Source: Trichobilharzia szidati
Taxonomy: Eukaryota > Platyhelminthes > Trematoda > Strigeidida > Schistosomatidae
Direction: 5' to 3'
Assembly (NCBI GenBank): GCA_944472155.2
Contig: OX235275.1
Span: 52,035,228 to 52,099,227, forward strand
Length of the DNA stretch: 64,000 nt
A program made the position numbers and the translations under genes. Positions 1-9,745 of the stretch are shown here, one piece after another. The notes under the pieces are model-generated. The model worked only from the letters and a program-made list of their open reading frames with translations, searched no databases and had not been told where the DNA came from. Position 1 is the stretch's first letter, and each line of letters begins with the position of its first letter.

Positions 1-424
1 CACAGACGGTGTCTGAGGTGAATACGGTAGTAAGACAAGTGTGCCTATTATCACCGACGACATTTCTAATTGTGGTGAACTGGATTATGCGTCAGACGGT
101 GCAGTGGGAGTGAGGAGACAGACGTGCGTTGAACTGATAAGAGGACTCCATCTGGAAGATCTGGATTTTGCAGATGATTTGTGTTTAATGTCACATGAAT
201 TTGAAGACTTTCAGGCGAAAACCAACAAACTTGCTGAAAAAGCTGGCAGCGATGACAGGACGGCAGGCGAACATAGAGAAGATGTAGGTGATGAAGATAA
301 CCGAAGAACCGCAACAACAACGACAACCAGCACGAATCATGGTCAGCAGAAGAGATTCGAAAGAGGTAGCTTCATTTACTTATCTGGCTAGGAAGCAGAG
401 TTTCAACCATAGGCTGTCGGAACG
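1..424 (+). mobile_element. RTE-type LINE, reverse transcriptase fragment (5' part of a split copy)
   Basis: This is a decayed piece of a non-LTR retrotransposon reverse transcriptase. The reading frame from 41 to 391 holds the catalytic FADD box (167-178) inside the phrase DLDFADDLCLMSHEFED, and the palm-domain phrase around 30-100 is readable in shifted frames. It ends at the start of the conserved TYLGS-type motif (about 371-400), where another element interrupts it. The copy continues at 912. Its 5' side runs off the window. Many related copies occur in the window, and I assign them to the RTE/SR2-like clade because the better copies end in short AAT repeats. It is not functional. Confidence 0.85.
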
Positions 425-911
425 CTGCTGCTGCTGCTGCTGGATTCAACATAGAACTTGGCACTGAAGTGCAGCAGTTCGAGTTGCCACGTTCCAAATA
501 GCACACAAAGGTAGACAGGAAAATGAGTGAAGAGAATCAATAGAGTTTTGACAAGTATAAGAGTGAAACAGAATGAGTAATGGTAGAAAGGAGTGTGAAG
601 GTTAAAGAGACTGAATACATCTGCGTGAGCCATTGATAACGATTTTGAGCCATGTCACCTATTGTCTCCAGCCATTGATTATTAGAGTCCCGAGGGCGGG
701 CCCCAACCCGGAAGTCTGCATCTCCCTACCTGACTCAGCTTAACTGTCAAGGATTTCATGGATTGATGCCATGTTTTTGTTTGGCCACCACTTACTCTTT
801 TCCAACCTGCACCTATATCAGCTAGTAATGCCCGTTGGGGGAGGCAATGGCTGGGCATGCGCAGCACGTGACCTAACCATCTCAATCTATGTAACTTCAT
901 AGCCTCTTCGA
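425..911 (-). mobile_element. Second non-LTR family: C-terminus and 3' UTR, inserted in an RTE copy
   Basis: On the minus strand, 900 down to 682 encodes the C-terminal tail of a different LINE family, with the phrase [13 protein letters not shown] followed by [15 protein letters not shown] and GRCRLPGWGP. The 3' UTR follows to 425 and ends in a short CAG repeat. The same tail and UTR recur at 55070-55610. The copy is 5'-truncated at 911 and sits between two copies of the 9-bp word gtcggaacg (416-424 and 912-920), which I read as its target-site duplication. Confidence 0.8.
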
Positions 912-1508
912 GTCGGAACGCAGGAAGATGTCAAAGCCAGCTGGAATCGGAAATGCAAGGTATACCTTCAAGACTGTGAAATCAGTTTGGAAATTTACTG
1001 AACTCTGCATAAAGAACAAAATTCAGGTTTTCAACACAAATGTGAAGTCAGTCATTCCTTCCATATGACTCAGAGACTTGGCAGGCGTGTCACGAAAAGC
1101 ATTTCCAACAGACTTCTGCAGACTTCCATCAACAGCTCCATTAACTGACTCCAAACTGAAGGTCAAATAGTCGGCCCACCATAAAGAATTAGCGACAAGA
1201 AACTCTGGCTGGGAAAAAAACCAACAAGCGAGAGCCTACTGCCCAAATGGAGATGTACTGGACATACTGTGATGAGACCGCAGGTTGACATCACGCGCCA
1301 GGTCACTGCTCGAGTGTAACCCGGCATGGTAAACGACGATTGGGCCATTGGTTCGGGGTTGACTTGAAGGAGGTCGTGCGAGGAGTAGACGAGAGACTAT
1401 GGGCAATCGCGAGGTCAGCTAAACAGGACCGCAAAGGACGGTAAAAAGTAGAGGTGTGTTGTTGAAGCCCTTATTTCCACTCGGAACCCAAGGGAAAATT
1501 AACAGATA
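912..1508 (+). mobile_element. RTE-type LINE, C-terminal part (3' part of the split copy)
   Basis: This continues the copy at 1-424 after the inserted element. It starts at the conserved EDVK-type stretch (gaggatgtcaaa-like at 921-935), runs through the region corresponding to LLYGSETW (about 1060-1090), and ends with the family's 3' terminus (ccactcggaacccaaggg near 1477-1494). It contains many stops and frameshifts. It has no RNase H domain, as usual for RTE elements. Confidence 0.75.
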
Positions 1509-1514
1509 TCAATA

Positions 1515-1880
1515 ATAGCCTGTAATAAGTGTGAGGTCAAATACATAGGCCAGAGTAGTAAAACGGGGTCAATTAGACTGTCAGAGCATAAATACCTAGT
1601 AAAGTGTGGATCATTTGAACATTATAAGGTAAGAAATCTAGAAAACAATGCCCAGCTATACTACTATATACAACTACACACTGTCATGCACTAGAATGGG
1701 ATAAGATGATAGTCTTAAATTCTAACAAGACAAGTTGAAGGGGTAGATTGATAACTGAGGGCTTCATTTGTTGAACCAATTAAGAACGCGTGCAGCAAGA
1801 ATAACTCAACACCTATTCCGCACATCTGAAAAATTCAACTACCTCTACGCCTAATAGGAAGGCATAAAGACAACAAGACA
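1515..1880 (+). mobile_element. Penelope-like element, GIY-YIG endonuclease fragment
   Basis: Translation from 1521 reads CNKCEVKYIGQSSKTG and continues to RLSEHKYLVKCG. This fits the second half of a PLE GIY-YIG endonuclease: a Cys pair, then YIG, then the Arg/Glu-His helix. Frames break after about 1610. The family differs in sequence from the PLEs at 8005 and 62680. Start and end are approximate. Confidence 0.6.
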
Positions 1881-1945
1881 AGTCCAAGTTTCAAAGCTGT
1901 CTAGCTACAATTGGTGATATGATTATGAAGAGTAAGTTCTGCCTA

Positions 1946-2182
1946 GCACCGGTGGCGCCGAGGTAGAATGCTCGCCAGTCACTCAGGTTGGCCCAGGGTC
2001 CAATTCCCGGCCAACGCAATCCCAAATCTCGCTTAGTTAGTAATAAGCCTGGCAAAGAGGGAAGCATGGGCGGGAGACTAGCAATCCCACCGAGTAAAAA
2101 TGCAAACACTGCTACGGAAACTTCAAAGATCGGGCTTGAAGCAGCCCTATGTTCCACTGGGGACGCAAATGAATAAAAAACA
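1946..2182 (+). mobile_element. SINE with tRNA-Gly-like head (copy 1)
   Basis: Positions 1946-2018 form a 73-nt tRNA-like head that matches the layout of eukaryotic tRNA-Gly: an A box around ggtggcgccgaggtag, the segment gaatgctcgcc, and a B box around gggtccaattccc. The anticodon position reads GTC, and the anticodon stem no longer pairs, so this is a SINE head rather than a working tRNA. The body (2019-2150) recurs in the other copies. The end (agccctatgttccact, then an A-rich tail near 2175) closely resembles the 3' terminus of the RTE LINE in this window. RNA polymerase III transcription is inferred from the boxes. Confidence 0.8.
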
Positions 2183-2317
2183 GTTGTATCTGAAACCCTG
2201 TCTTCGAGTAAATGATACTGCTCCACTCACTGTGTGATATATATTCAGTAAACAAACTAAGACGGAATTACATACTACTATAGTGCCCAAGTATTTTTAG
2301 AATTTTTAATATACTTG

Positions 2318-2425
2318 TGCGCTGAAGTTTTTGTAGCAGTTTGGTTAAATTTTGGGGGTGGAGTTGCTAGCACCACGCCCCAACCCTCCCTCTTTATCCG
2401 GGCTTGGGGCCAGCTAGAAAACTAG
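2318..2425 (-). mobile_element. tRNA-Gly-type SINE, body fragment without head
   Basis: On the minus strand this matches the body of the SINE at 1946-2182 (shared words around gttgctagc, ccaaccctccctcttta and gggcttgg). The tRNA-like head and the 3' tail are missing. Confidence 0.6.
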
Positions 2426-2439
2426 TGACCTAGTAATCT

Positions 2440-2646
2440 AGGCCCTCGAGTGGAACCCGAAAGGGAAGCAGCGAGTGGGACGTCCAAGGGTGACATGGAG
2501 GAGATCGTGTGAAGAAGAGTTGAAACATAATGGAATAACATGGATGCAAGTGAAAAGTATAGCAGAAGACAGAAACAAGTGGAGACGTGTAGTTGAAGCT
2601 CTATGTTCCACTAGGAACCCAAGGGAACAATAATAATAATAAATAT
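2440..2646 (+). mobile_element. RTE-type LINE, 3' end
   Basis: This is the last 200 bp of the RTE LINE. Translation in pieces gives GKQRVGRPR, then TWRRSCEEEL, then EALCSTRNPRE. It is followed by the family's 3' terminus (ccactaggaacccaaggg) and an AAT repeat tail at about 2628-2646. Variable AAT tails rather than poly(A) are a known mark of RTE elements. The element is strongly 5'-truncated. Confidence 0.85.
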
Positions 2647-2990
2647 AATATAGTGCCCAAGTTCTACACACACACACGCTAATTGAAGACAGAGCCTCCG
2701 TACAAGAAATTCACAATTGGCAGAGCAGTTGGCAATTCACAGCGTATATCAGTTTGACAGGTAAAATTTTCACCGAAGTTTCATTTAGAAACTAAATCAT
2801 TCAGATCACAGTGGATGGGATCTGCTTGATACCGGCAAGACAGCGAGCACTACTAGTTGATATGTCTGGTACGCAACTACTCATTTCAATTAGTCAGTAG
2901 TATAGAACTTTACGCGTTAAGCGTTAATAAAATGATCGATAAAATCAATAAATTTAAAAATTAGGGCGGTGGGTGAGTGGGAAATAATCG
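2647..2990. other. Unannotated stretch next to the threonine-rich exon
   Basis: I recognise no repeat or gene here. The part just below 2991 would be intron sequence if the splice donor proposed for the exon at 2997-3660 is real. Confidence 0.4.
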
Positions 2991-2996
2991 ACTTAC

Positions 2997-3660
2997 ATCC
3001 ACCGTAATTTGATTTTTCAGCCTGTCTTCTTAATATCTGTTGATGTTTCAGTGTAGCCTGCCCACTTTTAGTATGAGTTATATCGACTGGAGCTGAAAAA
3101 GGCTGAAAGGCAGTCTCGTAATCACTATCCCCAATGCGTGATATCCGATGACCTGGTGATGTTGACCATGTTGCGTGTCGTTCATTTTCATCCAGTCTTG
3201 TAGGAAGTTTGGTGATGGCAGCTGTAGTAGTGGTAGTAGTGGTAGTCATCTGTGGTGTCATCGTTCGACCATTGGTTGTTGTTGTCGTAGTAGTAGTATT
3301 CATGGAAGCTGAGTGCTTTTCTCTGTTCATATCTGTCGTCTCACTGACAGTTCCATTCATTGCTATTGTTATGTTAGCAGGCGCAGAGGTTTGTTCCAGT
3401 TCGACAGTGGTTGTTGTTGTGTCTGTCTCGCCTATTGTTGTTGTAGTAGTAGTGGTAGTGTTACTTTTCGCCTCTTTAGTGATATCATCACTCATATAAG
3501 GAGTTGTTGACCCTGCATGGTAGGTGTCATTATCGGCAACCAATGAACTGTCCACATCCAACTGTTCATAAACAGCTCGTTTTCGTTTAACTGAACGCTT
3601 TGAGTGGTAGTCTGCAATTTGACCATTTGGTGATGTATATACATGCGGTAATGACGGCAT
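2997..3660 (-). CDS. Threonine-rich host protein, probable first coding exon
   Basis: The reading frame starts with ATG at 3660-3658. An in-frame TGA lies two codons upstream, so this is a plausible true start. The frame is open for 221 codons and then meets a good splice donor, GTAAGT on the minus strand at 2991-2996, leaving phase 1. Without splicing it would stop at 2917. The protein begins MPSLPHVYTSPNG, has a basic patch (KRSVKRKRAVYEQ) near residues 22-34, and carries three threonine runs of about 8 (near residues 69-76, 121-128 and 138-145). It ends in a polar region. An acceptor-like TTTTAG lies upstream near 3707. I see no known domain, signal peptide or membrane segment. The plus-strand valine-rich frames here are its antisense. 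This is the only window segment that looks like host coding DNA; its function is unknown. Confidence 0.5.
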
Positions 3661-3801
3661 TTTTCAGGACGGTTTTTCCCACGGATAATCAGGCGAATTG
3701 TAACACCTAAAATTCAAAGTATATTTTAAAAAAAAAGGAATTAGTAAGAGAGATATTTTCATTTAGCATGTTAAACAAGCGAAATCGCTAGAGAGAAACT
3801 T

Positions 3802-4017
3802 TTGAAAATTAATCTTACATGCTCACTAGTGACTGGCTATAGGATAATAAAGTTGCACGGAGTTCTAATGAGAAGGTGTGACCAGTGTGGTTTACCCAGT
3901 TGGGAGTGTAGACATATACTTGCCTCTGATGACACTGGCTGGTGGATGGTGATGAAATCACGAATTGGAAAAAGTTAGAATTCGTGGATTTTCAAGTATT
4001 GGTTTTGTAGGGATTTT
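3802..4017 (+). mobile_element. Hammerhead SINE, 5' unit and start of an inverted tail
   Basis: Positions 3802-3990 match the 5' unit shared by the hammerhead SINEs (words around attaatctnatgctcactag, gtgaccagt and gttagaattc). At 3991-4017 the sequence switches to the reverse complement of the SINE 3' tail (caagtattggttttgtaggg). It resumes at 5188 after a PLE insertion that duplicated ttgtagggatttt (4005-4017 and 5188-5200). Confidence 0.65.
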
Positions 4018-5187
4018 AAAACAAGCAACAAAGGTTAATAAAGCAGGATTTAATGATGGATTCATCAATTTTCGGTAGAACTCGTCAGCTGAATACTCTA
4101 CATACACGGATATATATGCATGCTGTTGAAATTACATTGAGAGATATAAGACTGATAAGTGAACAAACTACATTGAATTAGTCATGCAGAAAGACAGGTG
4201 CGAATGTTTTTCCAGGGCATGTTCAAATAGATAAGGGGAGAGAGAGTATGAGAGATCAAAATTAAGATAAATTGTATTACGCTTCAATTACATTACTTAG
4301 ATAAGCAATTAGACATTAGAGAATATAACAAAAATTGCAAACAGATTAGTATCAATAGTAATAGTTATAATAATAATAGTGTTGAAGTGAGTAAAGATAA
4401 TCCTACTGATAAAGGATAATTTTAAATGAATCAAGAATAATAATGATAATAATAATAATAAGAGGTGGAATAATAAGTAAAACGTATTACCATGGTAGAT
4501 TCAGAGTGAGGACCATCTCCTTTTGCACACAGAGACCTGGTTTATAAACTCGAATTGCACAAGCCTCCTCGGCAGTTGCAAGCATCTTCCTGTTTCTTTG
4601 TCTGCTGACAATAGTGAATGACTTGACCGCGTCGATATCATGTCCGTAATCCACAAAATGTTTTGTTGTTGAGGATTTCGGCACTTTGCACTCAGCGGTT
4701 TTCAAGCATTTTGGCAAATGCTCCATCATGCGAGTAGACAATCGCCTTTCCGTACGACCTATGTATTTGCTTCCACAAACACACTCAAATTGATATAAGC
4801 AGATTGAAGTGTTGAGGATTGTTGAAGCAATAATTTAATGGTGTTAAGGAAAAGAAGTTTCTCAGCATAATGAGTTCTCTTGATGGCTTTGTCAAGTCTT
4901 CGTTTGACTTCTTCCTGTACATCATCTCCTTTGAACGGCAAATTGATATAGATAGGTTTCTACGGAATTGTTTGGATTGTTTTGCAGGGGCTATTTTCTT
5001 TAGAGTATTTATTAATAAACTTCTCAGGATATCCATTCATAGATAAAATATCCTTCACAGATTTTATTTCATGCTCAACAGTACTGTCATAGTTCTACTG
5101 AAATTTGATGAATTTTTATTAAATCCTGATTTATTAACCTTTGTTGCTTGTTTTAAATTAGTATCTGGAAATAAATGTTTTCAATTC
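4018..5187 (-). mobile_element. Penelope-like element inserted in a hammerhead SINE
   Basis: The minus strand encodes the thumb-like region (about 5060-4810, in two frames: MDILRSLLINTLKKIAP and DDVQEEVKRRLDKAIKRTHYAEK) and then the GIY-YIG endonuclease (about 4800-4490: YQFECVCGSKYIGRTERRLS, then HFVDYGHDID and YKPGLCVQKE), stopping near 4487. Frameshifts make it inactive, and most of the reverse transcriptase is absent. The ends carry an inverted repeat (4018-4075 against 5100-5158). A 13-bp duplication of ttgtagggatttt flanks the unit. The PLE 3'-terminal segment at 4040-4205 recurs alone at 55733-55895. Confidence 0.8.
4430..4465. repeat. AAT microsatellite
   Basis: An interrupted AAT/ATA triplet run inside the non-coding 3' part of the PLE copy. 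Confidence 0.7.
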
Positions 5188-5500
5188 TTGTAGGGATTTT
5201 GTTTGATTAGCTGGAGGATTTCATCATGAGCTGACATCAGTGAGGGATCCACTGGAATACCAGCTAAGAGTACTGGACAGCCAACTGTTTCGTCCTAGTT
5301 TGGGACTCTTCATCAGTACACAACCAACCAGGACCTTCTGGTGACAAATCGAGCTGGCCTTGAGTCCCAAACTAGGACGAAACAGTTGGCTGTCCAGTAC
5401 TCCCAGTTGTTTTTCCAATGACTCTCTAGCTGATGTCAGCTCATGATGAAATCCTCCAACCAATCAGACAAAATCCCTACAAAACCAGTACTTGAAAATT
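5188..5500. mobile_element. Hammerhead SINE palindrome
   Basis: A near-perfect inverted pair. The minus-oriented arm (5188-5335) holds the SINE tail, hammerhead core and part of the tRNA-like head. The plus arm (5350-5500) repeats the core and tail. The arms meet with almost no spacer, so most of the tRNA-like head is lost. Transcribed RNA would fold into a long hairpin. The left arm is interrupted by the PLE at 4018-5187. Confidence 0.75.
5270..5319 (-). ncRNA. Hammerhead ribozyme motif with looped stem III
   Basis: On the minus strand, stem I is GTACTG pairing with CAGTAC. The core reads ATGAAGAG, a C-to-A change at the usual first core base. Stem II is GTCC/GGAC, followed by CGAAA. Stem III is ACAG/CTGT with a TTGG loop, and the expected cleavage base is C before CAGTAC. 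Most copies here have no stem III loop, so this one folds better in that stem, but the altered core base probably weakens it. Confidence 0.55.
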
Positions 5501-5890
5501 AATCTGATGCTCACTAGCGACTAGCACTATTCAGGTAGGCAGTTACCTGAGGTTCTAGTGGGAAGCCATGAGCCGTAGAATACGGCAGGTTGAAAATGAG
5601 GCAGTAACTCATCGAAGAAGAAATCTGCGAAGTGGTCGCGCTATGTTATGAATTGGTAGAAGTGAGAATTCATGCACTGGCCATTGGATTGGGTTCTGTT
5701 GGCTAAATTGTTTACAGGCTCGCTGGCCTTGTGACCAGAAGATCCTGGGCTAGAACCTCTGTGGTGTGTCAGTGCTGACAAAGAGTTCCAAACTGTAGGG
5801 ACCAAACATCTATCCAGTACTCCCAGCTGGTTTTCCAGTACTTCTCTAATTGGAGCCGGCTCATGATGAAATCCTCCCACCAATTTGTGG
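5501..5890 (+). mobile_element. Hammerhead SINE, full-length decayed monomer
   Basis: The order is 5' unit (5501-5690), tRNA-like head (about 5695-5770, with decayed B box gggctagaacctc), decayed hammerhead region (about 5785-5830) and tail (5835-5885). It continues head-to-tail from the palindrome at 5188-5500. Confidence 0.7.
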
Positions 5891-6070
5891 TTTATTGAGT
5901 CGGCTGTCAGTGGCTAAATGGTCGACTTATAACCCGAAGGTCCTGAGTTCGAAACTTAGTAGATGCGTAATGTCTGTGAGTCACAAGTTAGGACGAAATG
6001 TCTGTTCAGTACTCCGTCCTGGTTTTCATTGATTCTCTAAGTGATATCAATCCGTGATTAAACGTGAGAC
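5891..6070 (+). mobile_element. Hammerhead SINE, 3' part
   Basis: A further tRNA-like head (5908-5975, with gtggctaaatggtcgac and gagttcgaaact), a diverged hammerhead region (5985-6015, ttaggacgaaatgtctg) and part of the tail. The 5' unit is missing. Confidence 0.6.
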
Positions 6071-6103
6071 AGATCACATGTGTCAATACGCATCGGTCAT
6101 CAG

Positions 6104-6333
6104 TACGTTGGTGGCACAGCGGTAGAATGCTCGCCAACCACACAGGTAGTTCGGGGTTTGATCCCCGGCCGACTCACTCCTTCACCTCACCAAGCTAGTA
6201 GTAAGACTGGTAAAGAGGGACGGTTGGGCATGAAGCTAACAAGCCCATGCTGTAAAAATAAACACCACCGCTACAGAAACTTCAAGCCTTTAGCTTGAGG
6301 CCTTATGTTCCACGCAGAACGTAACAGAAAAAA
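6104..6333 (+). mobile_element. SINE with tRNA-Gly-like head (copy 2)
   Basis: This has the same design as the copy at 1946. The tRNA-like head is at 6104-6175 with A box ggtggcacagcggtagaat and B box ggggtttgatcccc. The body follows, and the 3' end (gccttatgttccac, then an A run at 6326-6333) resembles the RTE LINE terminus. Confidence 0.8.
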
Positions 6334-7370
6334 AATCAGTAGTTCATATATCAACAGTAATATTATGTTCAGAACAAGTAAAGCGTGCTGTACACCATGA
6401 GCCACATTTTACCATAGATACCAGTCTTTCTACTTCCCACTTTCCCTCCGAAGGGCACAACTAACACACAGTTGACCTGATCTGCATGTTAAATCAGATG
6501 ATACTCAATTATCTAAGGGATATTGATTGGCGCCTCTTGTAGATTAACTCTGGGATATTTGAAAAACAAATCTGAGGTATTAAAGCTCCTCTCACCTCAA
6601 TAAGCACACTACAATCTAGGTCGATAAATATAAAGTAATGTTAGAGAAATGATACTTTAAATTAGCTGGCAAGGATATGGGCACTGTGATCTGGTTAGAC
6701 TTACTCAGATGAGTCTAAATGGGTGCACCACTAATGAGCACAGTTACAGTCTAGGCAGTGAACATCACTGGTCAGTATGAATGACTTCCAGCTTCTCTTA
6801 ACAAGCCAATATCTCTCAGCTGGCTAATTCGTTCACACAATCTTCACATGCTAACGGACATAAACCGCTTAGTGGCACTCACACTGTAAGATGGTGGTGA
6901 TCTAATCGCTAGTGACAACGTCATTCACCGTTATCACAATTTCATCAACACGTGAAAATAAAATTGGAAGATAGACAGTTAACCGAGAGTTTCTTCTGTA
7001 TTGAATAACACTCAAATTAACTGACAGTGATGCTCATTGTCCTTCCAGACAAAATGTACACGCGTACTGAAAGGACAGAAAGAATTATGCAGGTGGCGAT
7101 AAGAATAACGAAGGTAGTAATACGTGTGTGTTGTGTGCATATGTAGACAATTCAATAAATAAACAAATTAGGTTAAATCTTTAAAGTTACGCAATACTAA
7201 AGGTGAAGCGGATAGATAATCAGAGTTTAAATAAATATCATAAAAGTACGAAAGAAATGGAGAATAAGAAAGGACTGCAGGGTTTTGATTAGAATTTTAA
7301 CTAGTCTAAACAAAGGAAACACAAAGGTAGAACAAACTTCTTTTGTTGTATGCAAAGACACTAGGATTGT
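6334..7370. other. No recognisable feature
   Basis: An AT-rich stretch with no long reading frame and no repeat family that I can name. Confidence 0.5.
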
Positions 7371-7374
7371 TCTC

Positions 7375-7700
7375 TCGAATTAATTCCCATAGCTTCGGCT
7401 ATGTGTAAAAGGGGAGGAGTTCGAATTTCGTTTGAAAGGTCGGATGGAATGTGTGATAGATAACTTTGAAGGTACTTCCTCTGTCCACTTGGTAACCGCT
7501 ATTATCAATCAACCTGAGACAAAGTAGAACTTCTCATAGATTTTACTTGGTTATTTCCGAACCATGAAGGAAGATGCTCAGTGATACAAATGTTGAGCTG
7601 TCTAGTTGTTTGCCCTATATAGCTTTCTACTCATGAACAGCTAAATTTATCAATACACATAGAAGTGGCACAGTTAGATAGCTTGTCTTTCGCTTGAGCA
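7375..7700 (-). mobile_element. Penelope-like element, GIY-YIG fragment
   Basis: Minus-strand translation gives a GIY-YIG domain with frame breaks: a Cys-Cys segment, then YIGQTTRQLN, then EHLPSWFG near 7615-7560. It ends with the HIAEAMGINSREN phrase near 7400-7380. It is related to the PLE at 8005-9745. The thumb and reverse transcriptase are absent. Confidence 0.65.
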
Positions 7701-8004
7701 ATCATAATTAGTCGGCTGGAAAATGATAAAAAACGGCGATGGCAGTATAATTCCGGTTTTATTCCTATCCATAATCTTAGATTATTGTCATTATCATTAC
7801 AGTTTCTATAATTTGATCCACAAACTCACTGTCATTGGCTAAAACATTTTTTTATATATAACGCCATGTAAATTACAGTAAAGCCTGAAGAAGATCTAAT
7901 TGAAAACAGCAATAGTGTTCGCTTATGTGTCTTGTTCTAATATTACAGGTAGAACTGATGAGATCTAATTGAAACCTACAACAACAGGTCAGTACACTCA
8001 ACTT
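7701..8004. other. AT-rich spacer with a hammerhead-like word
   Basis: There is no coding signal. It contains gcctgaagaagatctaatt (about 7886) and aactgatgagatctaattg (about 7957), variants of a word also seen near PLE 3' ends at 9685, 27530 and 47015. The stems are too weak to call a ribozyme. Confidence 0.35.
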
Positions 8005-9005
8005 TTGAGTTTTGTACTTTTGAAATATAAACGCGTAACCTGGTAAAGTGTTTGGTTCATAGAGCTAGGTTAATCTGTTCAGACGACTGCCTCAATGAGG
8101 AGCTTAAGATTATTAGAGAATTACTTAGAACAAACTGGTCATCCAGATAAGTTCATTGAGAAAAATATGAATTCAACACCCTGGAGAGTCAGTATGGCAA
8201 CAGTTCCGAAAAAACCACTGCTCATAAAACTACAGTTCCTCGGTGACAACATCAGCGAAATAATAACACAGAGCTTGAAGAATCCAGTTAAAAGAGCTTA
8301 TTATGCAGCAGAGGTACATTGTCTCTTCACAACCCTCACCCCATTCTACGTTTGAGAAATAAGCATAAACTACCTAAATTTGCCTCTTCTATGTGTATCT
8401 ACCTGTTTGACTTCAGCTGCAGAGCTTGTTACATCGCGCGTACACTTAGGCAGGTTCATCATCGTATTTCCGAACATCATCCAGCATGGTTAAGCAAGAG
8501 ACAAACAAGATCTTTTCGTAGCTCTATTTTAGCATACCTTGTAGAAAGTGAGCATAAGGTTGACGTTGATACTGCATTTAAAATTATCTATCGCATTCCG
8601 ACCAATCTTAATTTTGCTCTACGAGTTCGTCTTCTACATACCTACAGCTGAAGCAATAGGAATCCACCTGAATAAGCCAAGCCTGTGTGTTCAGAAGGAA
8701 TTTCCTTATCCTAGCTATCGTTACATGAATGTAAAAAACTGGACTACTTTGCCCTCCTCTCCCTAAACCTTTAAAAATTATAAAAATTATCATTGTCCAA
8801 ATTATTTTATTTTTTCTGACTGTTTCGTCTTTAATTACATGTTATCCTTGTGAAATTATTTTATTCTTATGACCACTTCACCCTTGTTTACAAGTTATCA
8901 TTGTTCAAATCGTTTCACTTTTCTTTAGCAATCTGTTATGTAGTCAGCCTGTGCATACGCTCATTCCTTGATTGCTCTTAATCTTTCCAAAATTATGCAC
9001 TACGT
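8005..9005 (+). mobile_element. Penelope-like element, thumb and GIY-YIG part plus 3' region
   Basis: Coding runs from about 8005 (RNLVKCLVHRARLICSDD) through the thumb-like region (8130-8330, including FIEKNMNS and VPKKPLLIKLQFLGD) to the endonuclease (8350-8640: YLFDFSCRACYIARTLRQ, then EHHPAWLSKRQ) and the end phrase LNKPSLCVQKEF near 8670-8700. There are at least three frame breaks, and YIG has become YIA. An AT-rich 3' region follows and is split by a hammerhead SINE at 9006, resuming at 9469. Confidence 0.8.
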
Positions 9006-9468
9006 CTGGTTACAGGATTTCATTATTAGCTGACATTGGTTAGAGAGCCATTGGAAAAGCAGCTGGGAGTACTGGACAGCTGTTTCATCCTAGTTTGGGA
9101 CTCTTCATCAGCACGCACCCATCAGAGTTCCAACCCAGGACCTTCTTGTTACAAGGCCAGCGAGCTCGTAGACCATTAACCTATTAAGCCGAAGATATTG
9201 GCTAGTGGTTGCGCTATGTCGTGAATTGGCAGAAATTGGAAATCATAGGCCATTGGATTGGGTCCCAGTGGCTAAATGGTATACGAGCTCGCTGGCCATG
9301 TAACCGGAAGGTCCTGGGTTCGAACCCCGTGGTGTGGGTGCGTACTGATGAAGACGAAACAGCTGTCCAGTACTCCCAGCTGGTTTTCCAATGGTTCTGT
9401 AACCAATGTCAGCCCATGATGAAATCCTGTAACCAATCATCCAAATCCCTACAAACTAATACTTGAAT
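9006..9468. mobile_element. Compound inverted hammerhead SINE
   Basis: A minus-oriented arm (9006-9185: tail, hammerhead region, tRNA-like head) is followed by a plus copy (9195-9468: end of the 5' unit, tRNA-like head with B box gggttcgaacccc, shortened hammerhead, tail). It sits in the 3' region of a PLE between aattatgcactacgt (8991-9005) and the near match at 9468-9482, which I read as an aged target duplication. In the plus copy a deletion has removed the stem II 5' strand of the ribozyme. Confidence 0.8.
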
Positions 9469-9745
9469 AATATGCACTATGTAATGCATGTGTTGCAGCT
9501 ATTTTCACCTTTTAATTGTGTGTATTCGTTAATCTTCTTCGTTATTTATCACCTGACGCCTTGACATTTTGATACTGACTAATTATTGTTAACAAACATA
9601 TCAGTGCCACTTGATTGGTAAATTGTTGTGTATTGTATAATAAAAATGCTATACGTAATATATTAGAGTAGAGCCAGATAGAGATGAGGATCTAATTGAA
9701 AAGTAAATATTTCTTCGCTGCTCAATCTTTCTGTTTTCTAATTGA
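9469..9745 (+). mobile_element. Penelope-like element, 3' terminal region (continuation)
   Basis: This matches 46840-47080 closely (shared words cacctgacgcct, aaacatatcagtgccac and ttagagtagagccagatag), which defines the common 3' region of this PLE family. It ends after a tttctgttttct word. It completes the element starting at 8005. Confidence 0.75.

Noticed and set aside
1946..2018. Functional tRNA-Gly gene
   Set aside because: The anticodon stem is unpaired, the anticodon position is not Gly, and the head is joined to a repeated SINE body found at several sites.
2318..2646. A gene between the SINE and the host exon
   Set aside because: The sequence is explained by a SINE body fragment and an RTE 3' end.
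3209..3510. Valine-rich and cysteine/serine-rich plus-strand reading frames
   Set aside because: They are the antisense of the threonine runs in the minus-strand exon; the repeated triplets keep several frames open.
5188..5500. CRISPR array or tandem satellite from repeated words
   Set aside because: The repeats are inverted, few and longer than spacers would be; they are SINE arms.
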